Source of the DNA: JAMCRM01 sp041685075
GTDB taxonomy: Bacteria > Acidobacteriota > Terriglobia > Bryobacterales > Bryobacteraceae
Length of the DNA stretch: 25,810 nucleotides
Direction: 5' to 3'
Assembly (NCBI GenBank): GCA_041685075.1
Contig: JAWLGN010000045.1
Span: forward strand, 1 to 25,810
Made by a program: the position numbers and the translations under genes. The notes under the pieces were generated by a model. It was not told the origin of the DNA, ran no database searches, and saw only the letters and a list, made by a program, of their open reading frames with translations. The stretch's first letter is position 1; every line of letters starts with the position of its first letter. Below are positions 8,408 through 16,544 of this stretch, one piece after another.

Positions 8408-9300
8408 CCTCGGAGAGCGCAGGCCGCGCGGCCGCCGCCGGCTTCCATCCGCTGCGCCCGCGGCTGATCCGCATCGCCTACCGCATGCTCGGATCGGTCG
8501 CGGATGCCGAGGATGTGGTGCAGGAGGCCTTCCTCCGCTGGCTGGATGCGGACCGGGGTGCGGTGCGCGAGCCGGAGGCCTATCTGTGCCGCGTCGTCAC
8601 GCGCCTTTGCCTCGACCAACTGAAATCCGCGCGGCGCCGGCGCGAGACTTACGTGGGACCCTGGCTGCCCGAACCGGTTGTCGCGGCCGGAGAAGACGAG
8701 ATCGAAGACATCACCCTGCCCCTGATGATGGCCCTCGAGCGCCTGACGCCGCTCGAACGCGCCGCCTTCCTCCTCCACGATGTCTTCGACGTGGGCTTCG
8801 ATGAAATCGCCGAGACGATCGGGCGCGAGCCGGCGGCCTGCCGCCAGCTTGCCAGCCGGGCCCGCGCCCACCTGCGCGCGGCGCGCCCCCGGCACCCGGT
8901 GCCCAAAGAGCGCGGCATGGAACTGGCGGCCGCGTTCTTCACCGCCACCCGCAGCGGCGACATCCAGTCGCTGCGTTCGCTGCTGGCCGCCGATGTCACC
9001 GTGTACGCCGATGGCGGCGGCAAGAAACCGGCGGCGCTGGAGCCGATTGCCGGCATCGACGCCGTGGTCGAACTCCACGCCGCCCTGGCCCGTATCTTCG
9101 CCGAAACCATGTCACGCATGGTGCGCTACGGCTTCATCAACGGCCTGCCCGGCTTCATCACCATCGAGCAGGGCGATACCTTGCAGACCACGGCGCTCGC
9201 AACCGAAAGCGGCAAGATTACCGCCATCTACGTTACACGCAACCCGGAAAAACTGCGGCACCTGGGCCTCCAACCGGCCGGGGAGAGTGGAAACCGATGA
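8404..9300 (+). CDS. sigJ: ECF41-type RNA polymerase sigma factor with SnoaL-like C-terminal extension
   Basis: A 298-aa sigma-70 family factor. Region 2 covers about residues 14-80 (RIAYRMLGSVADAEDVVQEAF) and region 4 about 105-160 (LTPLERAAFLLHDVF). The family-specific signatures are all visible: WLPEP at 87-91 in the linker, DGGGK at 203-207 in the extension (consensus DGGGR/K), and NPEKL at 280-284 (consensus NPDKL). In ECF41 factors the fused SnoaL-like domain modulates activity in place of a separate anti-sigma factor, and indeed no anti-sigma gene is present. The ATG at 8404 overlaps the upstream stop; an in-frame ATG at 8344 would intrude on the CMD gene and is rejected. The stop overlaps the next ATG at 9297. 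Autoregulation through the promoter at 7877 is inferred. Confidence 0.93.
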   Translation: MTSESAGRAAAAGFHPLRPRLIRIAYRMLGSVADAEDVVQEAFLRWLDADRGAVREPEAYLCRVVTRLCLDQLKSARRRRETYVGPWLPEPVVAAGEDEIEDITLPLMMALERLTPLERAAFLLHDVFDVGFDEIAETIGREPAACRQLASRARAHLRAARPRHPVPKERGMELAAAFFTATRSGDIQSLRSLLAADVTVYADGGGKKPAALEPIAGIDAVVELHAALARIFAETMSRMVRYGFINGLPGFITIEQGDTLQTTALATESGKITAIYVTRNPEKLRHLGLQPAGESGNR

Positions 9301-9914
9301 TCCATATCGCCATCGTCTACCACAGCGGCTACGGGCACACGCGACGTTTGGCCGAGGCTGTCCGGTGCGGCGCGGAGGAAGTGGAGGGCGTTGAAGCCCT
9401 GCTGCTCAGCACTGCAGAGGCTGAGAGCAGATGGGACGATCTGGACCGCGCCGACGCGATCATCTTCGGCGCCCCCACCTACATGGGCGGGCCGTCGGCG
9501 GGCTTCAAGACCTTCCAGGAAGCCACCTCGCGCGCGGTCATGGCGCGGGGCTTCGCATGGAAGGACAAGATCGCCGCCGGTTTTACCAACTCGGGTTCCC
9601 GTTCCGGCGACAAGCTCGCAACGCTGGTGCAGATCGCTCTTTTCGCCGCGCAGCACGGGATGCACTGGATCAACCTTGGCCTGCCGCCCGCAAACAATTC
9701 CACCGCCGGATCCGAGACGGATTTGAACCGGCTCGGTTTCTGGCTGGGCGCCGGCGCGCAATCGAACATCGACCAGGGCCCCGAGGCGGCCCCTCCGGAA
9801 GCGGATCTCGCCACCGCGCGCCATCTGGGGCGCCGCGTGGCCGAAGCGACGCTCCAGTTCGTCCGTGGCCGCGCGGGCCTGTCACCCCGCAACGCGCTCG
9901 CCGGCTGCGCCTGA
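9297..9914 (+). CDS. Flavodoxin/WrbA-like NAD(P)H:quinone oxidoreductase family protein
   Basis: A 205-aa flavodoxin-fold protein predicted to bind FMN. The N-terminal strand and phosphate loop read IAIVYHSGYGHTRRLAEAV (residues 4-22) and the second FMN loop FGAPTYMGGPSAGFK lies at about 58-72, as in WrbA and related NAD(P)H dehydrogenases. The C-terminal ~40 residues show the usual amphipathic helix with the conserved ARHLGRRVAE. It is translationally coupled to the sigma factor (ATGA) and so fills the oxidoreductase place of a COE operon. The stop TGA (9912-9914) directly abuts the stop of the convergent deaminase gene with no spacer. Confidence 0.85.
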   Translation: MIHIAIVYHSGYGHTRRLAEAVRCGAEEVEGVEALLLSTAEAESRWDDLDRADAIIFGAPTYMGGPSAGFKTFQEATSRAVMARGFAWKDKIAAGFTNSGSRSGDKLATLVQIALFAAQHGMHWINLGLPPANNSTAGSETDLNRLGFWLGAGAQSNIDQGPEAAPPEADLATARHLGRRVAEATLQFVRGRAGLSPRNALAGCA

Positions 9915-10847
9915 TTACTCCCCGGCGCCGCCGGCCGCGTCGAATGCATACCGGAAGGCGTTCGCGGCGAGGGTCCGCAGATCGGCCTCGCTGAATCCCA
10001 GCCGGGCCGCCAGCTCGAATTCGCGCGAAAGCGTGGTCTTGAAGATGCCCGGATCGTCGGTGTTCAGCACCAACGGCACGCCCGCTTCATGGAGGTGCCG
10101 CGCGGGGTGGTCCGCCAGGCTCGGCACCACCCTGGTGGCCAGGTTGCTGGTAATCGCAATCTCCAGCGGGATGTTGTGGTCGCGCAGGTGGCGCAGCAGC
10201 GCGGGATCGTCGATCGAACGGATGCCGTGGCCGATGCGCTCGGCGCCGAGTTCCAGCGCCGCCCAGACCGATTGCGGGCCGTCGGTTTCGCCGGCGTGGG
10301 CCGTCAGCCGCAGGCCGGCCGACCGCGCGAATTGGAAGACCTCGGGAAACCAAGAGGCGGGGCCGCGCTCTTCGTCTCCCCCGATGCCATAGGCCACCAC
10401 GCCGCGGTCCCTGCGCTCGGCCGCCAACTCGGCGACGCGCATGCCATGTTCCGGCCCGAACTGCCGCACGGCGTCGAAAATCCAGCGCACTTCTACCGGC
10501 GAAGCCGCCGCCGCTTCCGCCACCGCGTCGAAAATGGGGCCGAACTCCTGGCCGCGCCACAATATGGCCCCCGCCGAGATGATCACCTCCGCGTACCGCA
10601 CGTTCTCCGCCGCCAGCCGCTCGACGAGCCGCCGCGTCACCAGCGCATAATCCTCCGGGCTCCGCAGGTGGTCCATGATGACCGCGAACGCCGCCAGAAA
10701 ATCCCCGAAGCTCTCGAACGCATAGAGCCGCGCCACTTCGGAGGCCGTAATCTCCGGCGCCAGCTCCCGCAGCGTGCTGGGATCCACAGAACCCTGCAGG
10801 TGAACATGCAGCTCAGCTTTGGGCCAGGCGTGATATGGAGCGAGCAT
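9915..10847 (-). CDS. Adenosine deaminase family amidohydrolase
   Basis: A 310-aa metal-dependent deaminase of the adenosine/AMP deaminase family, cytoplasmic. The zinc and catalytic residues are in place: KAELHVHLQGS with His14 and His16, TAHAGE with His184 and Glu187, RIGHG with His207, and NTDDPGIF with Asp264 and Asp265. Likely reactions are deamination of adenosine/deoxyadenosine or, as for several bacterial members, of aminodeoxyfutalosine or adenine; sequence alone does not decide. The start chosen is the ATG at 10847 just before the conserved HAWPKAELH; the frame is open to 10898 but that would run into glgB. It is divergent from glgB with only about 25 bases between starts and converges with the flavodoxin gene without a gap. 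Confidence 0.88.
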   Translation of the reverse strand: MLAPYHAWPKAELHVHLQGSVDPSTLRELAPEITASEVARLYAFESFGDFLAAFAVIMDHLRSPEDYALVTRRLVERLAAENVRYAEVIISAGAILWRGQEFGPIFDAVAEAAAASPVEVRWIFDAVRQFGPEHGMRVAELAAERRDRGVVAYGIGGDEERGPASWFPEVFQFARSAGLRLTAHAGETDGPQSVWAALELGAERIGHGIRSIDDPALLRHLRDHNIPLEIAITSNLATRVVPSLADHPARHLHEAGVPLVLNTDDPGIFKTTLSREFELAARLGFSEADLRTLAANAFRYAFDAAGGAGE

Positions 10848-10872
10848 ACCTGCAATAATGATAGGCGTTCGC

Positions 10873-13050
10873 ATGACTGTTGAGGAAGTTGAAGCCATCG
10901 CAGGCGGCTATCACGGAGACGCCTTCCGCATTCTGGGCCCGCACGCTGTGAGGAAGAAGGGCGGGCAACCGCGTTGGGAGGTGCGTGCGTTTCTTCCCCA
11001 CGCCGAGTCGGCCGCTGTCGTGATAGGGGACACCGTTACCCCCATGGCGAAGCAGCATGCCGCCGGATTCTACTGCGCCACCCTGCCCGGAGAACCGCAG
11101 CCTTACCGCCTCCAGGCGCGGCTGCACGATTGTACGGAAGTCGAGTTCGACGATCCGTACCGCTACCCGCCCATCATCAGCGATTTCGACCTGCATCTGC
11201 ACTCGGAAGGCACGCTGCAGGAGGCCTACAACACGCTGGGCGCCCACATCGTGGAGTGCGAGGGCGCGCGCGGCGTGCGTTTCGCCGTCTGGGCGCCCAA
11301 CGCCGAAAATGTCACGGTAGCGGGCGATTTCAACCAGTGGGACACCCGGCGCCACCCCATGCGGCGGCGCAACGCCGGGGTCTGGGAGCTGTTCATCCCC
11401 AATCTTGGCGAAGGCGTCGCCTACAAGTACAACGTGCGCTCGCGCTTCGCCGGCTACCAGCAGTTGAAGGCAGACCCCTACGCCTTCCGCTGCGAAACGC
11501 CCCCCAAGTCGGCTTCCGTGGTGGCCAACCTGGACGACTACGAATGGGGCGACGCGGAATGGATGGCCACCCGCGCCGACCGCGACCTGTTGAAGTCCCC
11601 CGTTTCCATCTACGAGGTGCACCTGGAAAGCTGGATGCGCGGGCCGGGCTGGCAGCCGCTCTCCTACCGCGAGCTGGCGGTGAAGCTGGTGGAGTACGTC
11701 AAGCGCATGGGCTACACCCATATCGAGCTGTTGCCCATCATGGAGTACCCCTACTCGGGTTCCTGGGGCTACCAGGTGATCGGCTACTACGCCCCCACTT
11801 CGCGCTTCGGCTCGCCCCAGGACTTCATGCACTTCGTCGACTACTGTCACCAGGCGGGCATCGGGGTGATTGTGGACTGGGTGCCGGCGCACTTCCCCAA
11901 GGACGCCCACGGGCTGGTATTCTTCGACGGCACCTCGCTCTACGAACACGCCGACTGGCGTAAGGGCGAGCACCGCGAATGGGGCACCCTGGTCTTCAAC
12001 TACGGGCGCAACGAGGTGCGCACTTTCCTCATTTCCAACGCCCTGTTCTGGCTGAAGAAGTACCACATCGACGGCCTGCGGGTGGACGCGGTGGCCTCCA
12101 TGCTCTACCTGGACTACTCCCGCAAGCCCGGCGAGTGGCTGCCCAACCAGTTCGGCGGCAACGAAAACCTGGAGGCCATCGATTTTCTGCGGCGCTTCAA
12201 CGAGGTGGCCCACACCGTTCCGGGCGCCTTCACGGTGGCGGAGGAATCCACCGCTTTCCCCGGGGTGTCCAAGCCCGTTTACCTGAACGGGCTGGGCTTC
12301 ACCATGAAGTGGAACATGGGCTGGATGCACGACATGCTGCACTACTTCAGCCAGAACGCCGTCTACCGCAAGTATCACCACAACAACATCACCTTCAGCA
12401 TGCTCTACGCCTTCACGGAGAACTTCGTGCTGCCGATTTCGCACGACGAGGTGGTACACGGGAAGGGCTCGCTGGTGAACAAGATGCCTGGCGACGAGTG
12501 GCAGCAGTTCGCCAACGCGCGCGCGTTTCTGGCCTACATGTACACCCACCCCGGCAAGAAGCTGCTGTTCATGGGCAGCGAGTTCGGCCAGCGCGACGAG
12601 TGGAACTGGAACGGATCCGTTCAGTGGGACCTGTTGCAGTTCGACGTGCACCGCAAGCTGCAACTGCTGGCGGCGGAACTCAACCGGCTCTACCGGTCCA
12701 GCCCCGAACTCTACGAGGTGGATTTCCACCACACGGGCTTCGAGTGGGTGGACTTCCACGACGTGGAGAACTCCATCATCTCCTTCATCCGCCGGGCGGA
12801 GAACGGGCGCGATTTTCTGCTGGTGGTGTGCAACTTCACGCCGGTGCCGCGGGAGGGCTACGAGATCGGGGTGCCGGAGGAGGGCTTCTACCTGGAGGTC
12901 CTGAACACGGATTCGGAGCTGTTCGGCGGATCGAACATGGGCAACGGGGGCGCGGTCTCCACGCAGCCGGTTCCCCGCCACAACCGGAAGTACTCGATTT
13001 CGATCGTGCTGCCGCCGCTGGCGGTGCTGGTGTTCCGGAAGGCAGCCTGA
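10873..13050 (+). CDS. glgB: 1,4-alpha-glucan branching enzyme
   Basis: Glycogen branching enzyme (GH13, EC 2.4.1.18), 725 aa, transfers alpha-1,4 chains to form alpha-1,6 branches in glycogen. An N-terminal domain (YHGDAFRILGPHAV) and a CBM48 domain (FAVWAPNAENVTVAGDFNQW) precede the catalytic barrel. The catalytic residues are seen: Asp405 in GLRVDAVAS, Glu457 in VAEES and Asp525 in SHDEVVHGKGS, almost the same numbering as E. coli GlgB. The C-terminal beta domain ends at ...LPPLAVLVFRKAA. The ATG at 10873 is preferred to the one at 10858 because MTVEEVEAIAGG matches usual GlgB starts and an AGG lies upstream. It is followed after 15 bases by the FAD oxidoreductase gene. No other glycogen gene is in view. 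Confidence 0.96.
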   Translation: MTVEEVEAIAGGYHGDAFRILGPHAVRKKGGQPRWEVRAFLPHAESAAVVIGDTVTPMAKQHAAGFYCATLPGEPQPYRLQARLHDCTEVEFDDPYRYPPIISDFDLHLHSEGTLQEAYNTLGAHIVECEGARGVRFAVWAPNAENVTVAGDFNQWDTRRHPMRRRNAGVWELFIPNLGEGVAYKYNVRSRFAGYQQLKADPYAFRCETPPKSASVVANLDDYEWGDAEWMATRADRDLLKSPVSIYEVHLESWMRGPGWQPLSYRELAVKLVEYVKRMGYTHIELLPIMEYPYSGSWGYQVIGYYAPTSRFGSPQDFMHFVDYCHQAGIGVIVDWVPAHFPKDAHGLVFFDGTSLYEHADWRKGEHREWGTLVFNYGRNEVRTFLISNALFWLKKYHIDGLRVDAVASMLYLDYSRKPGEWLPNQFGGNENLEAIDFLRRFNEVAHTVPGAFTVAEESTAFPGVSKPVYLNGLGFTMKWNMGWMHDMLHYFSQNAVYRKYHHNNITFSMLYAFTENFVLPISHDEVVHGKGSLVNKMPGDEWQQFANARAFLAYMYTHPGKKLLFMGSEFGQRDEWNWNGSVQWDLLQFDVHRKLQLLAAELNRLYRSSPELYEVDFHHTGFEWVDFHDVENSIISFIRRAENGRDFLLVVCNFTPVPREGYEIGVPEEGFYLEVLNTDSELFGGSNMGNGGAVSTQPVPRHNRKYSISIVLPPLAVLVFRKAA

Positions 13051-13065
13051 CGCGGGAGGGGAAGG

Positions 13066-14646
13066 ATGCAGTACGACGCCGTGGTGATCGGCGGGGGCCA
13101 CAACGGCCTGGTAGCGGCGGCTTACCTGGCGCGTGCGGGCCGTAAGGTGGCGGTGCTGGAGCGCCGCGAGGTGCTGGGGGGCTGCTCGGTGACCGAAGAG
13201 GTCTGGCCGGGCTATCGCGTCTCGACGGCCGCTTATCTGTCGGGGCTGATGCAGGAGCGCATCGTCCGGGAGCTGGAGCTGGAGCGCTACGGGTACGTGG
13301 TGGATGCCAAGGACCCCGCTTCGTTCTCCCCCTTCCCCGACGGCCGGCACCTGTTCCTGTGGCAGGATCCCCAGCGCACCCTGGAAGAGATCGCGCGTTT
13401 CTCCCGGCACGATGCCGCGGTGTTTCCGCATTACGAGGCGCGGCTGGAGCGGCTGGCGCAAATAGTGGAGTGGCTGCTCCTGAAGGCCCCGCCCGATCTC
13501 CCTCCCTCGACGGCGCGCGACTATCTCGACTACCTGGCCATCGCCTCGCGCATGATGCAACTCGGACGCGCCGACGCCGCCGCGCTCCTCCGCATCTTCA
13601 CCCAGAGCGTGGCGGATTATCTCGACGAGTGGTTCGAATCCCCGGAGTTCAAAGCCACGCTGGCCACCGACGGCGTCATCGGGGCCAACGGCGGACCGCG
13701 TTCCCCGGGCACGGCCTACATCCTCATGCACCACACCATGGGGAAGGTAGCGGGGCATCGCGGGCTGTGGGGATTCGTGCGCGGCGGGATGGGAAGGGTA
13801 GCGGAGGCCGCTGCCGCTTCCGCGCGCGCGCACGGAGCCGAAATCCGGCTGAACGCGGAGGTGGCCCGCATCCTGGTGCGCGACGGGCGCGTGCGCGGGG
13901 TAGCGCTCCAGAGCGGCGAGGAGATTCCGGCCCGCATGGTGGCCTCCGGGTGCGATCCCAAGATCACCTTCCTCCGGCTGGTGGAGGAACGCGAGCTGGA
14001 GCCGGAGTTCGCCGCGGCCATCCGGAAGATGCGCATCGAGGGGACCTCCGCCAAGGTGAACCTGGCGCTCGATGCGCTGCCCGATTTTCGCGCCTGCCCG
14101 GGAGCGCCGGGACCACAACACCGCGCCACCATCCACCTGTGCCCGTCGGTGGAGTACATCGAGCGCGCTTGGGACGACGCCAAGTACGGCCGGCCCTCGG
14201 CACGCCCGCTGCTGGAGCTGACCCTCCCCACCATGTACGACGCAACGCTCGCGCCCGCCGGCCGCCACATCATGGGGATCTTCGTACAGTACGCGCCCTA
14301 CACGCTCGGCGAGGGCGACTGGGACGCGCTGCGGGAACCCTTCGGCGACCTGATCCTCGACCTGGTTGCGGAGTACGCCCCCAATATCCGGTCGGTTGTC
14401 CTGGAGCGGCAGGTGCTCACGCCGCTGGACCTGGAACGGCGGTTCCACCTCACCGGCGGCAACATCTTCCACGGCGAGATGAGCCTGGACCAGATGTTCA
14501 TGATGCGGCCTGCGCCGGGCTGGGCGCGGTACAGGACTCCGGTGGCGGGTCTCTACCTGTGCGGTTCGGGCGCGCACCCCGGGGGCGGGGTGATGGGGGC
14601 GCCGGGATACAACGCCGCCCGCGAAATGCTGCGCGCCCCCAGGTAA
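13066..14646 (+). CDS. FAD-dependent oxidoreductase, phytoene desaturase/PYROXD2-like
   Basis: A 526-aa flavoprotein of the NAD(P)/FAD amine-oxidase/CrtI superfamily. The dinucleotide-binding motif VVIGGGHNGLVAAAYLARAG is at residues 6-25, followed by the acidic residue and the typical LERREVLGG. The C-terminal FAD-contact motif GLYLCGSGAHPGGGVMGAPGYNAA lies at about 495-518. These features and the length place it closest to the PYROXD2 group (retinol saturase-like), whose substrates are mostly unknown; true carotenoid desaturases usually sit with crtB-type genes, absent here. A GGGAGGGGAAGG sequence before the ATG at 13066 supports the start. It probably shares a transcript with glgB, 15 bases upstream. 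Confidence 0.88.
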   Translation: MQYDAVVIGGGHNGLVAAAYLARAGRKVAVLERREVLGGCSVTEEVWPGYRVSTAAYLSGLMQERIVRELELERYGYVVDAKDPASFSPFPDGRHLFLWQDPQRTLEEIARFSRHDAAVFPHYEARLERLAQIVEWLLLKAPPDLPPSTARDYLDYLAIASRMMQLGRADAAALLRIFTQSVADYLDEWFESPEFKATLATDGVIGANGGPRSPGTAYILMHHTMGKVAGHRGLWGFVRGGMGRVAEAAAASARAHGAEIRLNAEVARILVRDGRVRGVALQSGEEIPARMVASGCDPKITFLRLVEERELEPEFAAAIRKMRIEGTSAKVNLALDALPDFRACPGAPGPQHRATIHLCPSVEYIERAWDDAKYGRPSARPLLELTLPTMYDATLAPAGRHIMGIFVQYAPYTLGEGDWDALREPFGDLILDLVAEYAPNIRSVVLERQVLTPLDLERRFHLTGGNIFHGEMSLDQMFMMRPAPGWARYRTPVAGLYLCGSGAHPGGGVMGAPGYNAAREMLRAPR

Positions 14647-14664
14647 GTTGCTCATCGGCACAGG

Positions 14665-14694
14665 TTTACGCGAAGACACGCAGCGCGCGATAAT
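14665..14694 (+). promoter_or_regulatory. Possible sigma-70-type promoter for the AGCS symporter gene
   Basis: TTTACG at 14665-14670 and GATAAT at 14689-14694, spaced by 18 bases, lie in the 60-base gap before the symporter ATG at 14707. If used, transcription would start at about 14701 and give a very short leader. Match to consensus is fair for the -10 and moderate for the -35; no experimental support. Confidence 0.3.
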
Positions 14695-14706
14695 GGCCTT
14701 TTCCCC

Positions 14707-16080
14707 ATGGAGCTAATAACCAAAATCAACGACGCGGTGAACGCCGTGGTTTGGGGCGCGCCCCTGATGATTCTCCTGATGGGCACCGGGCTGTTGCTGA
14801 CCCTGGCCACCGGGGCGGTGCAGTTGCGGAGGTTCGGCTTTGCCTTCGGAGAGGTCTTCGGCAAGCTCCTGAGCCCCGCCAAAGGGCAGGGATCGGTGAC
14901 GCCGTTTCAGGCGCTCTCCACCGCGCTGGCTTCCACCGTGGGGGTGGGGAACATCGCGGGGGTCTCGACCGCCATCTTCCTGGGCGGACCGGGTGCGCTC
15001 TTCTGGCTGCTGGTTTCCGGCTTTCTGGGGATGGCCACGAAGTTCGCCGAGATCGCGGTCTCGCTGCACTACCGCGAGCGCGATGCCGGCGGGACGATGC
15101 GCGGCGGCGCCATGTACGTGCTCTCGAAGCGGCTGGGCATGAAGTGGCTGGGATCGATCTTCGCGCTGCTGACGGCGCTGGCGGCCTTTGGCATCGGCAA
15201 CATGGTGCAGGCGAACTCGGTGGCGGAAGCCGCGTCCAGCAGCTTCGGCGTGCCGCACTGGGCGATGGGGCTGATTCTGATGGCGCTGACCGCGTCGGTG
15301 ATCCTGGGCGGCATCCAGCGGATCGCCGAGGTGACGCAGTTGCTGGTGCCCTTCATGTGCCTGGCCTACTTGATCGGAGGGCTGGTGGTGCTGGTTCGGT
15401 ATGCCTCCGAGATTCTGCCGGTTGCGAGCCTGGTGCTGGAATCGGCCTTCACCGGGCATGCGGCGGCGGGCGGTTTCGTTGGCGCCACCATGATGGCCGC
15501 GCTGCGCTACGGAGTGGCCCGCGGGCTCTTCTCCAACGAGGCGGGGCTGGGCAGCGCGCCCATCGTGCACAGCTCGGCGATTACGGACCACCCGGTGCGG
15601 CAGGCGGCCTACGGCATCGTCGAGGTCTTCATCGACACCATGGTGGTCTGCAGCATCACGGGCTTCGTGGTGCTGGCCACCGGCGCGTGGCAATCCGGCG
15701 AGACCGGCGCGGCGCTGGCGGCGAACGCCTTCGCCCGCGGCCTGCCGGGCGAGTGGGGACACCTGGTGGTGAGCGTCAGCCTGATTCTGTTCGCCTTCTC
15801 CACCATCATCGGCTGGGCCTACTACGGCGAGACGGGCATCACGTTCCTGCTGGGCCAGAAAGCGGTAACCCCGTACCGGCTGGTATGGATCGGCTTTGTC
15901 TTCCTGGGCGCCACCGGCAGCCTGCACCTGATCTGGAATATCGCGGACACGCTGAACGGCCTGATGGCGGTGCCCAACCTGATCGGTGTGCTGGCCTGCG
16001 TGGGGCTGCTGCGCCGGATGATGCGGGAGTTCTTCGAGGAACGAAAAGCCGAGTCCCGTCCCGCCGGCCAGCACTCTTGA
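14707..16080 (+). CDS. Sodium:alanine/glycine symporter (AGCS family)
   Basis: Inner-membrane Na+-coupled amino acid importer, 457 aa with about ten membrane segments, a normal length for the AGCS (DagA/AlsT) family. Family signatures: TVGVGNIAGVSTAIFLGGPG at about residues 77-97, with the conserved GNIAGV substrate-site loop, and GLFSNEAGLGSAPIVHSSA at about 272-290. The start ATG at 14707 directly precedes ELITKINDAVNAVVWG, a usual N-terminus for the family. The substrate is probably alanine, glycine or serine; it cannot be told from sequence. The gene converges with the cupin gene, 16 bases away. Confidence 0.94.
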   Translation: MELITKINDAVNAVVWGAPLMILLMGTGLLLTLATGAVQLRRFGFAFGEVFGKLLSPAKGQGSVTPFQALSTALASTVGVGNIAGVSTAIFLGGPGALFWLLVSGFLGMATKFAEIAVSLHYRERDAGGTMRGGAMYVLSKRLGMKWLGSIFALLTALAAFGIGNMVQANSVAEAASSSFGVPHWAMGLILMALTASVILGGIQRIAEVTQLLVPFMCLAYLIGGLVVLVRYASEILPVASLVLESAFTGHAAAGGFVGATMMAALRYGVARGLFSNEAGLGSAPIVHSSAITDHPVRQAAYGIVEVFIDTMVVCSITGFVVLATGAWQSGETGAALAANAFARGLPGEWGHLVVSVSLILFAFSTIIGWAYYGETGITFLLGQKAVTPYRLVWIGFVFLGATGSLHLIWNIADTLNGLMAVPNLIGVLACVGLLRRMMREFFEERKAESRPAGQHS

Positions 16081-16096
16081 GAAAGCCGGCGCCCTC

Positions 16097-16474
16097 TCAG
16101 CTCGGTTTCGCACGCGCCCGCGCCACCTCTTCCGCCGCCCGCATATGGGCAGCGAACGCCTCGCGCGGGCTGAATTCGATGAGCTCCGTTCCCGCATCCA
16201 CGATGAGGGAATGGTCCGGAGCGATATAGTAGGCCTCGCCGGCGGAGACCTCCTCCTGGCGGTCCCCATAGATCACGCGCATCCTCCCCTGGATGACATA
16301 TCCCCAGTGCGGGCAATCACACTGGTTATTGGGAAGGCCTTCCAGGTAAGGCTGAAAATCCACTTCCTGGCGATAGGTCTCGAAGGAGACATGCATGTCG
16401 CCCCAGTCTTCGGCGCGCCAGGAAGCTTGCGGCAGTTCGTGAAAGGAAGCCATTTCGTCGCAATTCTTGTGCAT
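16097..16474 (-). CDS. Small cupin-domain protein
   Basis: A 125-aa single-domain cupin. The first cupin motif is in CPHWGYVIQGRMRVIYGD (about residues 54-71), and the second around GEAYYIAPDHSLIVDAGTELIEFSP (about 78-102), with His and Glu residues that could bind a metal, though the first motif lacks the full HxH pair. No fused domain. It is downstream of the BsuPI-domain gene on the same strand, 54 bases apart, with a hairpin in the gap, so it may or may not share that transcript. The function cannot be assigned; small cupins act as isomerases, dioxygenases or sensors. Confidence 0.75.
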   Translation of the reverse strand: MHKNCDEMASFHELPQASWRAEDWGDMHVSFETYRQEVDFQPYLEGLPNNQCDCPHWGYVIQGRMRVIYGDRQEEVSAGEAYYIAPDHSLIVDAGTELIEFSPREAFAAHMRAAEEVARARAKPS

Positions 16475-16510
16475 CCTTACCTCCGATGTAACGGGGGGTA
16501 ACGGGCAACC

Positions 16511-16544
16511 GCCCGCCGACGCTGTTCGTTAGCGTTCGGCGGGC
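16511..16544 (-). terminator. Strong hairpin at the 3' end of the BsuPI-domain gene
   Basis: GCCCGCCG-ACGCT and AGCGTTCGGCGGGC pair over 13 positions with one bulged base and a 7-base loop. The structure overlaps the TAA stop of the upstream minus-strand gene (16529-16531). It lacks a T tract, so either a Rho-assisted terminator or an mRNA-stabilising 3' structure between this gene and the cupin gene. Confidence 0.45.

Noticed and set aside
10813..14679. A 1288-codon open frame on the minus strand opposite glgB and the FAD oxidoreductase gene.
   Set aside because: It is antisense to two clear genes, has biased His/Arg/Gly/Val composition from high-GC codon positions, and shows no domain or ribosome binding site.
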